Source of the DNA: a virus
Length of the DNA stretch: 64,000 bases
IMG/VR virus record: IMGVR_UViG_3300028394_000045
Location: 62,001 to 126,000 of that record
Strand: one strand, 5' to 3'
Numbering within the stretch: position 1 is the stretch's first letter; each line of letters opens with the position of its first letter. This document shows, piece after piece, positions 1 through 7,213 of this stretch. The translations under genes and the position numbers were made by a program. The notes beneath the pieces are model-generated. The model was not told the origin of the DNA. It worked only from the letters and a program-made list of their open reading frames with translations, and made no database searches.

Positions 1-120
1 GTTTTTGCCGTAGTTGTCTAGACCAAATTGATTGCGACCCGATATAGGGCTGAGTTGTCCGGAAGTGTCGGCCACTTTGAAATACTTTTTCCAAGAGCCT
101 TGTGGTGTTTTTTCTGCCAT
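1..120 (-). CDS. Partial phage protein, N-terminus only (probable virion protein)
   Basis: An ATG at 120 on the minus strand opens a frame that stays open to the window edge, giving the first 40 residues (MAEKTPQGSWKKYF at the start, then VADTSGQLSPISGRN). I recall similar openings (W-K-Y-F-x-V-A-x-T-S-G-Q-L-S-P) in virion-associated proteins of T4-like marine phages, but I cannot name the family. It begins 18 nt after the tape-measure-like gene stops, on the same strand, so it is probably co-expressed with it. A weak late-promoter-like GGTAAATAA (minus strand, 127-135) lies in the gap, very close to the start codon. The function is unknown. Confidence 0.6.
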   Translation of the reverse strand, partial: MAEKTPQGSWKKYFKVADTSGQLSPISGRNQFGLDNYGKN

Positions 121-138
121 GATCAGTTATTTACCGTG

Positions 139-2910
139 TTATGCGGTTACGTTGTATATCTTTTGCTGCACGTCCACGCTGTTTTTCTGTATGCGTATCA
201 ACTCTTGCATGGCATCCAGCAAGGCCACATTGGTAGCTTTTTGCTCGGCCAAGGCAGATTTAACATCGCCCATGCTGCTTTCAAAACTTGCTTTGGCAGC
301 TGATTGATCGGTCTGAGACAATGTACGTAATCCTTCTGCCAGGTCCGGAGACATAGTTGCCAGCATCTTGGCCACATCAGCAGAGTTGTCAAGACTAACA
401 TTCATGCCTTTGCTGTTGAGTGTGGCCACATCTGAATTGATGGTCAAGCCTGCTGTGGCATCTGACATATCAAATGCTTGGGACAATGCTGAGGCAAGAT
501 CAACATCGTTGGGCACAACTTCGCTGGCTTTCTTTTCTTTGGCCTTGGGCACACGTTGCCAGTGTCCAGGATCAGATTTTGGCAATGGCCGCATCCACCC
601 GTTATCTTTAAGAATCTTTTCGAGATCCTTGGTCATGTCCTTTACTCTGACATCAAGAGCGTCGCCAGTTAGATGTTTGCTGTTTTCAGCAACAGGAAGA
701 TTCTCTTTAGTAAACCTGTTGCCTTTTTCGTCTGTGTGATCTACCAGTGCTTCTTGCTCTTTCTGGGTTCGCACATTGCTGATCACTGGAACACCTTGTT
801 TGACCAGTTCAAGCACATCGTCCAGCACTCGAGCACCGTTATCTAATACTGTGATATTTGCTGTTTCTTTTGCCTTGGATTTGTCTTTGGCTGCTGCTTC
901 GTCCGCTGTTTTCCTGGCGGCTGCTTCGTCGGCCGCTTTTTTTGCGGCTGCTTCAGCAGCTTTAGCCTCCGATTCATTCTTTATTCTAGCTTGTTTTTCT
1001 GCATCGGTTTCGCCTACAGGTGGTGGTGGTGTAACTACCACTGGTGGTGGTGTAACTACTACGGGTTTACTTTTAGCGTCTGCTTTACTTTTAGCTTCGG
1101 CAGCGTGAACAGCTTCGTCAGCGGCTTTGCTTTTTTCTTCTGCTGCTTTTTGAAGTTTGTTGGCTTCATGAATCTTTTGCGCTGCGGCGCGCTGTTCTTC
1201 CGACCCATTGGTCATTTTGTTAAGTTCTGCTTGGGCCGTGGCTATTTGAGCTTTAATAAGTCTAAGCTCTTCCGTTGCTTTACTAGATTCCGCTCGTGCT
1301 TTCTCTACAGCAGGATCTGTTTCACTGACCTGTTGCTCTTTAGCACCAATCGGGGGCTTGGGCGCAGCTGGATTTTTTCCAAATGCTGCAAAATAATCAT
1401 TGATAGCATCAAGAACTGCTTTCTGCACATTTTTTTCAAAATCTTTCAGAGCAGCACCAAGTCCTATTTGTATTGGTCCAACATCAAATCCTTTGAATAT
1501 GGCCTGCTGCAAATTTGTCATGCCCTGTTGTTGCTGACGTAACAATTCTGCATATTTTTGTAAATTCTCATCTCCTGAACCAGGTGTAGCACCTGGACCG
1601 CCCACCGTGTCTTTTTGACCTTGTTCTAACTGTTTCTTCCTTGCTACCGGGTTGCTGTTTGCATATTGTTTAAGAGCCTGCGTTTCAACATATTTAATTC
1701 CGCTGTTATCTTGTATACCCAACTGCGCAGATGTATTCATTGCATCGCCATAATTCGCAGCCGCTCGGGACAGTTTTTCAGTGGCCTCTTCTGCGGTTAA
1801 TAGTCCAGCCTTCAAATCTTGAGTGACTTGCAGTATCACTCCCTGGGTACTTGTCACACCTTTTTGTCCTGCTTCGCTGGTGATTGCGCCCGATAGCGTA
1901 TCTTTAAAAGCCTGTTGTAATTCTGGACTGAGTTTAGACAAAATTGCATTGGTTCTATGAATTTCCTCGACTGCTTTGATCTGTTCAGGGTCTCCGCTTT
2001 CGTTCATCTTATCTATCGTGGCACGGAATCGTTGTTCGTTCATTGCTGCTTCTCGTACGGCAGTTTGTTCCTTGCGAGTAAGCCCAGTTAATTTGGTCAA
2101 AGCATCTTGTTCGTAGAGATAGTTTTTAGTACTGGCAGCCAACTGAGTGATATTTTTGTTCTGCGCTGTACCACTGATGGTTTGTAGTCTTACAAAATCC
2201 ATCATGGCTTCGTTCATGGTTTCTTGTGTAAAGCCCAACTTGAAGAAATTTGCTCTTTCACCTTCCATTGCTGCGCCAAGATCATCAAACTTTTTGCGTC
2301 CGTTAGCTACTGTGTTACCAAACACTGCTAAATTTTTGCTGTTGCTAGCTATGAGATTCAGATACTCATCCATTTTCAACATGTTGGTGCCGGTTTTACG
2401 AGCACTATCTGCAACTTGTTGCAATCCTTCAGAAGTGGTGGCACCTGCGTCGGATAATTTTTTATAGGAAGCATAAGATGTATCCAGCATCTCTCTTCCC
2501 ATTTCATTCAGCTTTTGCACAGTATCAAATGCTGCCAGGCCTATAGCAGCCAACGCACCAACCACTGCTTTTACAGCGATACCGCCCGGAGTCAACAGAG
2601 TCAATGCTATTGCGGCCTGCTTGACAGCCGTGTTCATATTTTCAATGGATTGATTGAATGCTGATGCACCCTGGCGACCTTCGTACATGGCAGATGCCAC
2701 TGATCCCACAGCTTTGCCCAGGCTCTGCAATGACTGGGCTGCATTCATGCCCGATTGTGTTAGTTGTTGATCTCTGTATACTTCAGCAGCAGTTCTTCTG
2801 CGTATGGCATCTGCTGACTGAGCAGTGAGATTGCCGTAACGATCAAACTCTACATTGAGCCGGCGCAGGTGTTCGGCAACTGCGTTTACTTCGTCATTTA
2901 TGTCAGACAT
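139..2910 (-). CDS. Tape-measure-like tail protein with embedded M15-type peptidase domain
   Basis: This 923-aa protein has tape-measure character: long helical stretches, a hydrophobic Ala/Gly/Leu segment at about residues 95-130, an Ala/Lys/Glu-rich coiled-coil region at about 530-690, and a Pro/Val linker near 610-630. Residues of about 705-790 match the LAS/M15 peptidase pattern: S-K-H-L-T-G-D-A-L-D supplies zinc ligands H746 and D753, and G-H-W supplies H783. A cell-wall endopeptidase inside a tail-length protein fits local peptidoglycan opening during DNA injection. The ATG at 2910 follows a late promoter on the minus strand and is divergent from the gp26-like gene. The peptidase assignment is fairly sure. 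The tape-measure role is inferred from length, composition and position; a tail-associated hydrolase with a structural arm is the alternative. Confidence 0.7.
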   Translation of the reverse strand: MSDINDEVNAVAEHLRRLNVEFDRYGNLTAQSADAIRRRTAAEVYRDQQLTQSGMNAAQSLQSLGKAVGSVASAMYEGRQGASAFNQSIENMNTAVKQAAIALTLLTPGGIAVKAVVGALAAIGLAAFDTVQKLNEMGREMLDTSYASYKKLSDAGATTSEGLQQVADSARKTGTNMLKMDEYLNLIASNSKNLAVFGNTVANGRKKFDDLGAAMEGERANFFKLGFTQETMNEAMMDFVRLQTISGTAQNKNITQLAASTKNYLYEQDALTKLTGLTRKEQTAVREAAMNEQRFRATIDKMNESGDPEQIKAVEEIHRTNAILSKLSPELQQAFKDTLSGAITSEAGQKGVTSTQGVILQVTQDLKAGLLTAEEATEKLSRAAANYGDAMNTSAQLGIQDNSGIKYVETQALKQYANSNPVARKKQLEQGQKDTVGGPGATPGSGDENLQKYAELLRQQQQGMTNLQQAIFKGFDVGPIQIGLGAALKDFEKNVQKAVLDAINDYFAAFGKNPAAPKPPIGAKEQQVSETDPAVEKARAESSKATEELRLIKAQIATAQAELNKMTNGSEEQRAAAQKIHEANKLQKAAEEKSKAADEAVHAAEAKSKADAKSKPVVVTPPPVVVTPPPPVGETDAEKQARIKNESEAKAAEAAAKKAADEAAARKTADEAAAKDKSKAKETANITVLDNGARVLDDVLELVKQGVPVISNVRTQKEQEALVDHTDEKGNRFTKENLPVAENSKHLTGDALDVRVKDMTKDLEKILKDNGWMRPLPKSDPGHWQRVPKAKEKKASEVVPNDVDLASALSQAFDMSDATAGLTINSDVATLNSKGMNVSLDNSADVAKMLATMSPDLAEGLRTLSQTDQSAAKASFESSMGDVKSALAEQKATNVALLDAMQELIRIQKNSVDVQQKIYNVTA
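1021..1062 (-). repeat. 21-nt tandem repeat encoding a Pro/Val linker
   Basis: An 18-nt unit (TGGTGGTGGTGTAACTAC on the plus strand) occurs at 1021-1038 and again at 1042-1059, a 21-nt period. In the tape-measure-like protein it encodes a doubled V-V-V-T-P-P-P type heptapeptide, a flexible linker between the helical region and the peptidase part. Confidence 0.8.
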
Positions 2911-2921
2911 GAATTTTCACC

Positions 2922-2929
2922 TATAAGTA
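2922..2929 (+). promoter_or_regulatory. T4-type late promoter for the gp26-like gene
   Basis: TATAAGTA differs at one position from the T4 late consensus TATAAATA and lies 21 nt before the ATG at 2951. It is intertwined with a minus-strand late promoter at 2935-2942, so the 40-nt gap serves two divergent late genes. Confidence 0.5.
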
Positions 2930-2934
2930 GTGTA

Positions 2935-2942
2935 TATTTATA
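2935..2942 (-). promoter_or_regulatory. T4-type late promoter for the tape-measure-like gene
   Basis: The minus strand reads TATAAATA, a perfect match to the T4 late promoter element recognised through gp55. It lies 24 nt before the ATG at 2910, a normal distance for a short leader. Confidence 0.7.
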
Positions 2943-2950
2943 GGTGATTT

Positions 2951-3793
2951 ATGACCCAATCTGCTAACCCGTTGAAACAATATTTCCGCCAACCTGCGAT
3001 CTATCTCAGATTGCCCACAGGAGGCAAATACTGGCCACCGGGCTCTATTGAACTGACCCACAACGGTGAATTTCCAGTTTATCCAATGACTGCCATCGAC
3101 GAAATAACTTATCGAACTCCGGATGCCCTGTTCAACGGACAAGCAGTGATCACTGTGATACAGAGCTGTATTCCCAACATCAAAGATGCGTGGCAAGCAC
3201 CCACTACAGATATCAACAGCATGCTGGTGGCTATTCGTTTGGCCAGTTACGGACATGAACTAGAAATCAGCAGCACCTGCCCCGGCTGCGAAACCAGTGA
3301 AGATTATGCATTGGATCTGCGTAACATACTGGATCAGTTGAAATCACCAGATTTTGAAAGCACATTGACTTATGGTGATCTAGAAATTGCATTTGGACCC
3401 ATCAGCTACCAAAATCAAAACAAAAGCAATCAAGAACAATTTGATGAGCAGCGTATGATAAGGAGTGTGACCGATTCAGACCTGCCGGAAAATGAAAAAC
3501 TCCAACGATTGAATGATGCCATGCGCAGGATTACCGAACTCACAATAGATGCACTCAAATGGAGCATTACCGGCATCCGAACACCCGGCGCTATCGTGAG
3601 CGAAACTGAGCACATACAAGAATTCCTGCGCAATTGCGATCGCAAGTTGTTCAATATCATACGTGATCATGTGATCAATCTACGACAGACCAGCGAACTA
3701 AAACCATTGGATATTGTTTGTGGAAAATGCCATCACGAATATCGACAATCGGTTACCTTGGACATGACAAGTTTTTTCGGACCCGCCTCCTGA
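2951..3793 (+). CDS. 26: gp26-like baseplate hub/assembly protein
   Basis: This 280-aa protein resembles the T4 gp26 baseplate family: an N-terminal region with I-Y-L-R-L-P-T-G-G-K-Y, a middle region with two Cys pairs (C110/C113 in S-T-C-P-G-C and C257/C260 in C-G-K-C-H), and a helical stretch between them. The four cysteines could bind one zinc ion. The family acts in hub assembly inside the baseplate. The gene starts just behind divergent late promoters. Its last codons (T-S-F-F-G-P-A-S-stop) run through a T TTT TTC slippery heptamer, and the -1 frame continues for 76 more codons, so a 352-aa extended form is likely as well (see the frameshift entry). Confidence 0.7.
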   Translation: MTQSANPLKQYFRQPAIYLRLPTGGKYWPPGSIELTHNGEFPVYPMTAIDEITYRTPDALFNGQAVITVIQSCIPNIKDAWQAPTTDINSMLVAIRLASYGHELEISSTCPGCETSEDYALDLRNILDQLKSPDFESTLTYGDLEIAFGPISYQNQNKSNQEQFDEQRMIRSVTDSDLPENEKLQRLNDAMRRITELTIDALKWSITGIRTPGAIVSETEHIQEFLRNCDRKLFNIIRDHVINLRQTSELKPLDIVCGKCHHEYRQSVTLDMTSFFGPAS

Positions 3794-3844
3794 ATTCCAA
3801 CGCCGAAGAAATCTCAACACTGGTAGACGATATGGAACAGGAGG
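3772..3844 (+). promoter_or_regulatory. Candidate -1 programmed ribosomal frameshift signal
   Basis: T TTT TTC at 3772-3778 is a canonical -1 slippery heptamer in the zero frame of the gp26-like gene. After a 7-nt spacer, CCTCCTG (3786-3792) pairs perfectly with CAGGAGG (3838-3844). After a 2-nt bulge, TTCC (3795-3798) pairs with GGAA (3834-3837), giving about 11 bp of stem. The zero-frame stop is at 3791-3793, inside the stem. Slippage enters the frame that ends at 4008 and yields 276 + 76 = 352 aa. Heptamer, spacer and stem all fit the classical layout. Frameshifting itself is inferred. Confidence 0.65.
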
Positions 3845-4008
3845 CTGATGAGTTACGTCGGCAGAGTTTAAAAATGAGTTGGTACATGCGCGGCGGATTG
3901 TCCTACGATGATGTACTGAGTCTCAGCCACCGAGAACGCACAATGGTCAGTGGCATCATCAAAGACAATCTTGAAACAACCAAAACCAGCCGATTACCTT
4001 TCTTCTAA
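3832..4008 (+). CDS. Small baseplate-assembly protein or frameshifted C-terminus of the gp26-like protein
   Basis: This frame is open from before 3718 and encodes a helical, charged segment followed by S-W-Y-M-R-G-G-L-S-Y and a C-terminus ending T-S-R-L-P-F-F. The M-R-G-G and L-P-F-F features recall small proteins that follow gp26 in T4-like marine phages, sometimes called gp51; that label is recall only. Two expression routes are possible. One is free initiation at ATG 3832 (58 aa, no good ribosome binding site), or at ATG 3718 with a 76-nt overlap. The other is a -1 frameshift from the upstream gene, which I favour because of the slippery site and stem-loop. The pair would parallel the G/GT tail-assembly chaperones of other phages. 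The stop overlaps the next start at 4008. Confidence 0.6.
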   Translation: MEQEADELRRQSLKMSWYMRGGLSYDDVLSLSHRERTMVSGIIKDNLETTKTSRLPFF

Positions 4009-4508
4009 TGGATATCATAACTGTCACTCGCGACATACTTGCATGGTCGCAAACTTTTGTAGAAGTTCCGCACCCGGCCCTGGGCAACTGGGCACCCTGT
4101 CCATTTGCACGGCAAGCACGGCTGGCTGGCACAGTGGGCATATTTGTAGGTAAAGAACCATACTTTGATCTTGAATCACGTGCTGCACTGGGTATGCAGC
4201 AATATCAAGTTATCATCTATGCATACGATCCAGGAGAATGGACTCTTGAGTATTTCTCACCTAGATTGAAATCAGCCAATCGAGATTTTTTGCTTGCGGC
4301 AGACTTAATCGTGTTAGAAGATCACCCTGATGCAGTAGAAGATGTGAATGGTGTGATCATGAATCAGGGCCGGTATGCATTGAGTCTGGTACAGAGCCTC
4401 AGTGAGCTGGATCAACGAGCACTACAACTGGCCCACAAAGGATTCTATCATGCTTGGCCTGAAGACTATCTCACAGGTTTGTTTGAACACAGGCAAGATC
4501 CAAGATGA
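4008..4508 (+). CDS. Hypothetical protein with a Cys-Pro-Phe-Ala motif
   Basis: This 166-aa protein has no confident family. It opens with an aromatic helix (I-L-A-W-S-Q-T-F-V-E) and then W-A-P-C-P-F-A-R-Q-A-R, a pattern loosely like the N-L-C-P-F-A of the DUF1415 type. The rest looks like a mixed alpha/beta fold. It starts on the last base of the previous frame and overlaps the next gene by 4 nt, so it sits inside a translationally coupled run. No catalytic set is recognisable beyond the single conserved-looking Cys. Confidence 0.55.
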   Translation: MDIITVTRDILAWSQTFVEVPHPALGNWAPCPFARQARLAGTVGIFVGKEPYFDLESRAALGMQQYQVIIYAYDPGEWTLEYFSPRLKSANRDFLLAADLIVLEDHPDAVEDVNGVIMNQGRYALSLVQSLSELDQRALQLAHKGFYHAWPEDYLTGLFEHRQDPR

Positions 4509-4948
4509 CATATCAATTTGCCAGGATTGATCTTGCCCGGACCGACTACAAACCCACAGTTGAGTGGCAGTTTATAACCAGTCGAGAGCCAGATATGTTG
4601 GCCAGGCTTGATAACATCTACAGAACTTATTGCATCTACAAACATTTTGCAAGTGTGATGCCTGTGTTCCATAGCAGATATCTTGATCCCATGGCTGACT
4701 TGATTGGATACTACGATTCTGGAAAATTAGTAGCATGGAGTCTGATACGCAGATTTGATCAGCACAATGCACAATGCGACCAGTTTGCCTGGACCTATCA
4801 TAAACCAAAACTACGCATGGGCATAGAAACCATGAAAACAGAGTGTGCTATCTACAAAGCTCGCGGATTTGAATACTTGTACCTAGAACAAGCACACTTA
4901 TACAAGTCAGAAATTGACGGATTTGAAATACTAGGACCACTGGAGTAA
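4505..4948 (+). CDS. Possible GNAT-like acyltransferase
   Basis: This is a 147-aa protein. Residues of about 60-140 look like the central part of a GNAT fold: a strand pair D-L-I-G-Y-Y-D-S-G-K-L-V-A-W-S-L, a helix with E-C-A-I-Y-K-A-R-G, and a following strand F-E-Y-L-Y-L-E. In GNAT enzymes the G-x-x-Y or R-G-F positions help bind acyl-CoA or aminoacyl-tRNA; similar halves occur in aminoacyl-tRNA-protein transferases. There is no clean Q/R-x-x-G-x-G/A loop, so the assignment is weak. ATGA overlap with the preceding gene suggests coupled translation. The substrate is unknown. Confidence 0.5.
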   Translation: MTYQFARIDLARTDYKPTVEWQFITSREPDMLARLDNIYRTYCIYKHFASVMPVFHSRYLDPMADLIGYYDSGKLVAWSLIRRFDQHNAQCDQFAWTYHKPKLRMGIETMKTECAIYKARGFEYLYLEQAHLYKSEIDGFEILGPLE

Positions 4949-4951
4949 CAC

Positions 4952-5296
4952 ATGGATTTATACACAATTTGGGCAGACAAACAAGGTGACATTTCAGACC
5001 TTGACTGGGTGAATGGAATGAAAAGTTTTTTTGATCATCTGATCAGTGAAGACCGCATGGTCACCTATCGTATCACCAGGTGCAAGATGGGCTTTCGCAG
5101 CATACCGGACATGCCAGAGTGGATGATAATCATGGAGTTTCGTAACATGGCTCAGATAGATCGTGCATTCAAGCGAGTGGCACCACTCAAAGGCGAACTT
5201 GAAGATAAACATCGCAGCTTCAATCAGTTTGTGTCGGGCAATATCCAGCATGCGCTGTTCAGAGATTGGCCAGATAATGACTTGGATGATCTATGA
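4952..5296 (+). CDS. Small protein resembling DUF6614
   Basis: This 114-aa protein starts M-D-L-Y and ends with a basic/acidic helix followed by A-L-F-R-D-W-P-D. The overall pattern (M-D-L-Y at the start, an R-x-T-R-x-K-x-G-F strand near residues 45-53, an internal I-M-E-F strand, terminal L-x-R-D-x-P-D) matches what I remember of the DUF6614 family of small ferredoxin-like-fold proteins. Its function is unknown. It lies 3 nt after the previous stop and overlaps the next gene by 4 nt. Confidence 0.5.
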   Translation: MDLYTIWADKQGDISDLDWVNGMKSFFDHLISEDRMVTYRITRCKMGFRSIPDMPEWMIIMEFRNMAQIDRAFKRVAPLKGELEDKHRSFNQFVSGNIQHALFRDWPDNDLDDL

Positions 5297-6345
5297 AAAA
5301 AATTGTATGTTCTCTCAGCGCAGATAGTGTAGGTTGTACTTTTATTGATTGGAGCATACATTTTCTAGCAGGAAAAAAACAGTATTACTCGTTTGCACAA
5401 CAACAATGGATTCCGTTGGTATTGAATCCTCTCACAGATTGCAATGCACACGGCCATGATAGAAATCACCCTGGCGGAATAGAAAATGTAACTACGATGT
5501 TGCAACAGGCAAAAAACATGCCCGATGATGGGTTGTATAGCATGTACCCATTTTCTGCAGAAACATCACATGTTCGTAAGAAACTAAAAATCAATTTTGA
5601 ACAAGCCGATGAGAAAGATTTTTCAGAAATAGAGCAAAAATGGCATACGGAAAACTACGCTAGGATATTTGATTGTTGTATCAATAACAATGCCAAGATA
5701 ATTTTTATACATGATAACAAATCTGTCAACTGGTATAAATTATTTGGCCATCAACGGATAAAATACAATGTACCTGAAGACGAACAAGCTGAAATAGACT
5801 ATAGAAAAAAAAGTTTTCATAAAAACTCAATAGATAAATGGAAAAATCTTGGATTAGAAAATATTTGGGATGTTAGAGAACGGCAAGCACTGGATGTAAG
5901 ATTACTTGATATGCATACTAATGAAGTCGCAGATAAATGTAATTTTTCAAAACCACACTTCAGAGCCAGCGTCAGCGACCTATGGCATCGTGGGATAGAA
6001 TTATTTCATCAGATCATGATGTACTTAGATATGCCCATTGTTCCGGATAGATTGGGTCAATGGATTCCTATATATCACGAATGGGCGCAGAAGCCATTGG
6101 CATTGATGAAATTTGGAGACGGGTTTGATGATACAATAAAATGTATAGTAAATGGATGGTATAAAGAACTACCAGAACTGTCATTTGATCAAGAAGTCAT
6201 AATACAACATGCTCTGATCTACAAACATAATCTCAATCTAAGAACGTGGCAACTAGAAAAGTTTCCAAGGAACACAATAGATCTACATCGATTGCTTGAG
6301 CCAAACATTCATACGCTTGTGCATACATATGAAGAACTTCGCTAG
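5293..6345 (+). CDS. Sulfotransferase-like hypothetical protein (paralogue of 14935-15816)
   Basis: This 350-aa protein has an N-terminus (C-S-L-S-A-D-S-V-G-C-T-F-I-D-W) placed like the nucleotide-binding P-loop strand of sulfotransferase-type proteins, although the usual Lys/Ser/Thr PAPS motif is not clear. The C-terminal end (L-R-T-W-Q-L-E-K-F-P-R-N-T-I-D-L) aligns in pattern with the end of the 293-aa protein at 14935-15816 (a helix, then F-P-T-T-S-V-Q-L), so the two look like distant paralogues. It is the last gene of its run, and a perfect inverted repeat spans its stop codon. The gene is more AT-rich by eye than its neighbours, which may point to separate acquisition. Confidence 0.5.
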   Translation: MKKIVCSLSADSVGCTFIDWSIHFLAGKKQYYSFAQQQWIPLVLNPLTDCNAHGHDRNHPGGIENVTTMLQQAKNMPDDGLYSMYPFSAETSHVRKKLKINFEQADEKDFSEIEQKWHTENYARIFDCCINNNAKIIFIHDNKSVNWYKLFGHQRIKYNVPEDEQAEIDYRKKSFHKNSIDKWKNLGLENIWDVRERQALDVRLLDMHTNEVADKCNFSKPHFRASVSDLWHRGIELFHQIMMYLDMPIVPDRLGQWIPIYHEWAQKPLALMKFGDGFDDTIKCIVNGWYKELPELSFDQEVIIQHALIYKHNLNLRTWQLEKFPRNTIDLHRLLEPNIHTLVHTYEELR

Positions 6346-6354
6346 CGAAGTTCT
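6333..6354 (+). terminator. Perfect 22-nt inverted repeat across the stop codon
   Basis: Positions 6333-6354 form an uninterrupted palindrome centred on GCTAGC, covering the TAG stop of the preceding gene. It can form a strong hairpin at the 3' end of the plus-strand transcript. No U-tract follows at once; the nearest T-run is at about 6382-6392. The hairpin may act as a terminator or an mRNA-end stabiliser, or as a bidirectional element between convergent genes. Confidence 0.5.
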
Positions 6355-6727
6355 ATTGATATCGCTATCGCTCATCAATGTGTTTTTTGTTTCTTGACTT
6401 AGTATCATCTAGATACTGTGGTCATAATTCACCGTATGCACGGTGAATAAGCATCATCTGAGTGACAGCAGTCATCTTGGTTAATGAGATTGTGGTTTCC
6501 CACGCGGAGGCGGTTGACCGGTACCCCCTACTCAAGCTTCACATATCAACGGAACCCTAGTGACCCGATCAAGATCCAAGTCCTACAAGCATGGGGTGTA
6601 TCTTCTTCACAGAGCCCAAACCATTTGTTGCCTTAAGTTAGCAATTGCCTTTGACGCCCAAGTCCGGACCGGGTATCGCACCGTTCCTCAATGGGGTTGA
6701 GTCATATCACTCAACACAGAGTCGTGA
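6355..6727. other. Convergent intergenic region with multiple hairpins; possible structured RNA
   Basis: These 373 nt have no ORF of useful length on either strand and lie between two convergent genes. They hold clear hairpins: AGTATC/GATACT (6401-6417), a 9-bp stem with ATGC loop (6427-6448), GTGG/CCAC (6492-6503) and GTTGAGT/ACTCAAC (6696-6715). There are also GC-rich tracts (6504-6530, 6655-6685) unusual for a phage gap. I found no tRNA, tmRNA, RNase P or group I intron core that I could recognise. The GIY-YIG gene next door makes an intron remnant or endonuclease-associated element conceivable. The transcribed strand is unknown. Confidence 0.4.
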
Positions 6728-7156
6728 TTAAATTTTGTTTAGGATTTGGCGGCCATGTACCCTTACCTGTATATGGCCATTGTAATAATCTGCTGATTCC
6801 AATACCTGTCTACTGAACTGCTCGCGTGCCTCAATGTATGAGCATTCACTCTTGCTTGCACAGTAGTAAAGTATTTCTCTGGTGAAATTGTCGGTGCCTA
6901 GTTTTTCAATGTCTGCGGATAGTTCTGCGCTGGATCCATAATATTGTTGCCAATCTGAATCAATTTTGCTTCGTATGCGTTTTTTCTTTTTGATGCCGTT
7001 CTTTTGTTTGACCGTTTTGTATGTGGTTTTTGAAAACTTTGCCAGTTTTTTGCCTATGTATTTGCGTCCAGTGAGATTATTTGTGATCAAGTAAACAAAT
7101 CCCACACATGAGTCGGGCAAAGTCTCCACAGGGGTGTTTTGATATAGCCATGTCAT
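6728..7156 (-). CDS. GIY-YIG family endonuclease, free-standing
   Basis: This 142-aa protein has the GIY-YIG signature: G-F-V-Y-L-I-T-N near residues 19-26 and K-Y-I-G-K-K near 33-38, followed by a Lys/Arg-rich loop, W-Q-Q-Y-Y-G-S-S, and an acidic residue in the Y-I-E-A-R-E-Q helix that could hold the catalytic Glu. The family cuts DNA with one metal ion and spreads as homing or seg-type endonucleases in T4-like phages. No DNA-binding extension follows, so specificity may be low or supplied elsewhere. It stands alone between a structured noncoding region and a radical SAM gene. It could be a homing endonuclease or a domesticated phage nuclease. Confidence 0.75.
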   Translation of the reverse strand: MTWLYQNTPVETLPDSCVGFVYLITNNLTGRKYIGKKLAKFSKTTYKTVKQKNGIKKKKRIRSKIDSDWQQYYGSSAELSADIEKLGTDNFTREILYYCASKSECSYIEAREQFSRQVLESADYYNGHIQVRVHGRQILNKI

Positions 7157-7213
7157 ATTGCAGTTTTGTTACTTGAGTCATGTAGTTATGCCTAATTGTG
7201 TTGCGTAATGATT

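Noticed and set aside
28-307. Two overlapping plus-strand ORFs
   Set aside because: They lie opposite the tape-measure-like gene and the partial minus-strand gene, with biased cysteine and aromatic content and no start signal; read as antisense shadows.
1021-1062. Short tandem repeat as a CRISPR-like or regulatory array
   Set aside because: It is in frame and encodes a Pro/Val linker.
776-1542. Plus-strand ORFs rich in Ser/Ala/Phe opposite the coiled-coil region
   Set aside because: Their composition mirrors the antisense of Ala/Lys/Glu-rich coding sequence; no independent promoter or ribosome binding site.
6361-6727. tRNA, tmRNA, RNase P or group I intron in the convergent gap
   Set aside because: No T-loop, conserved core or exon junction was found; only local hairpins are supported.
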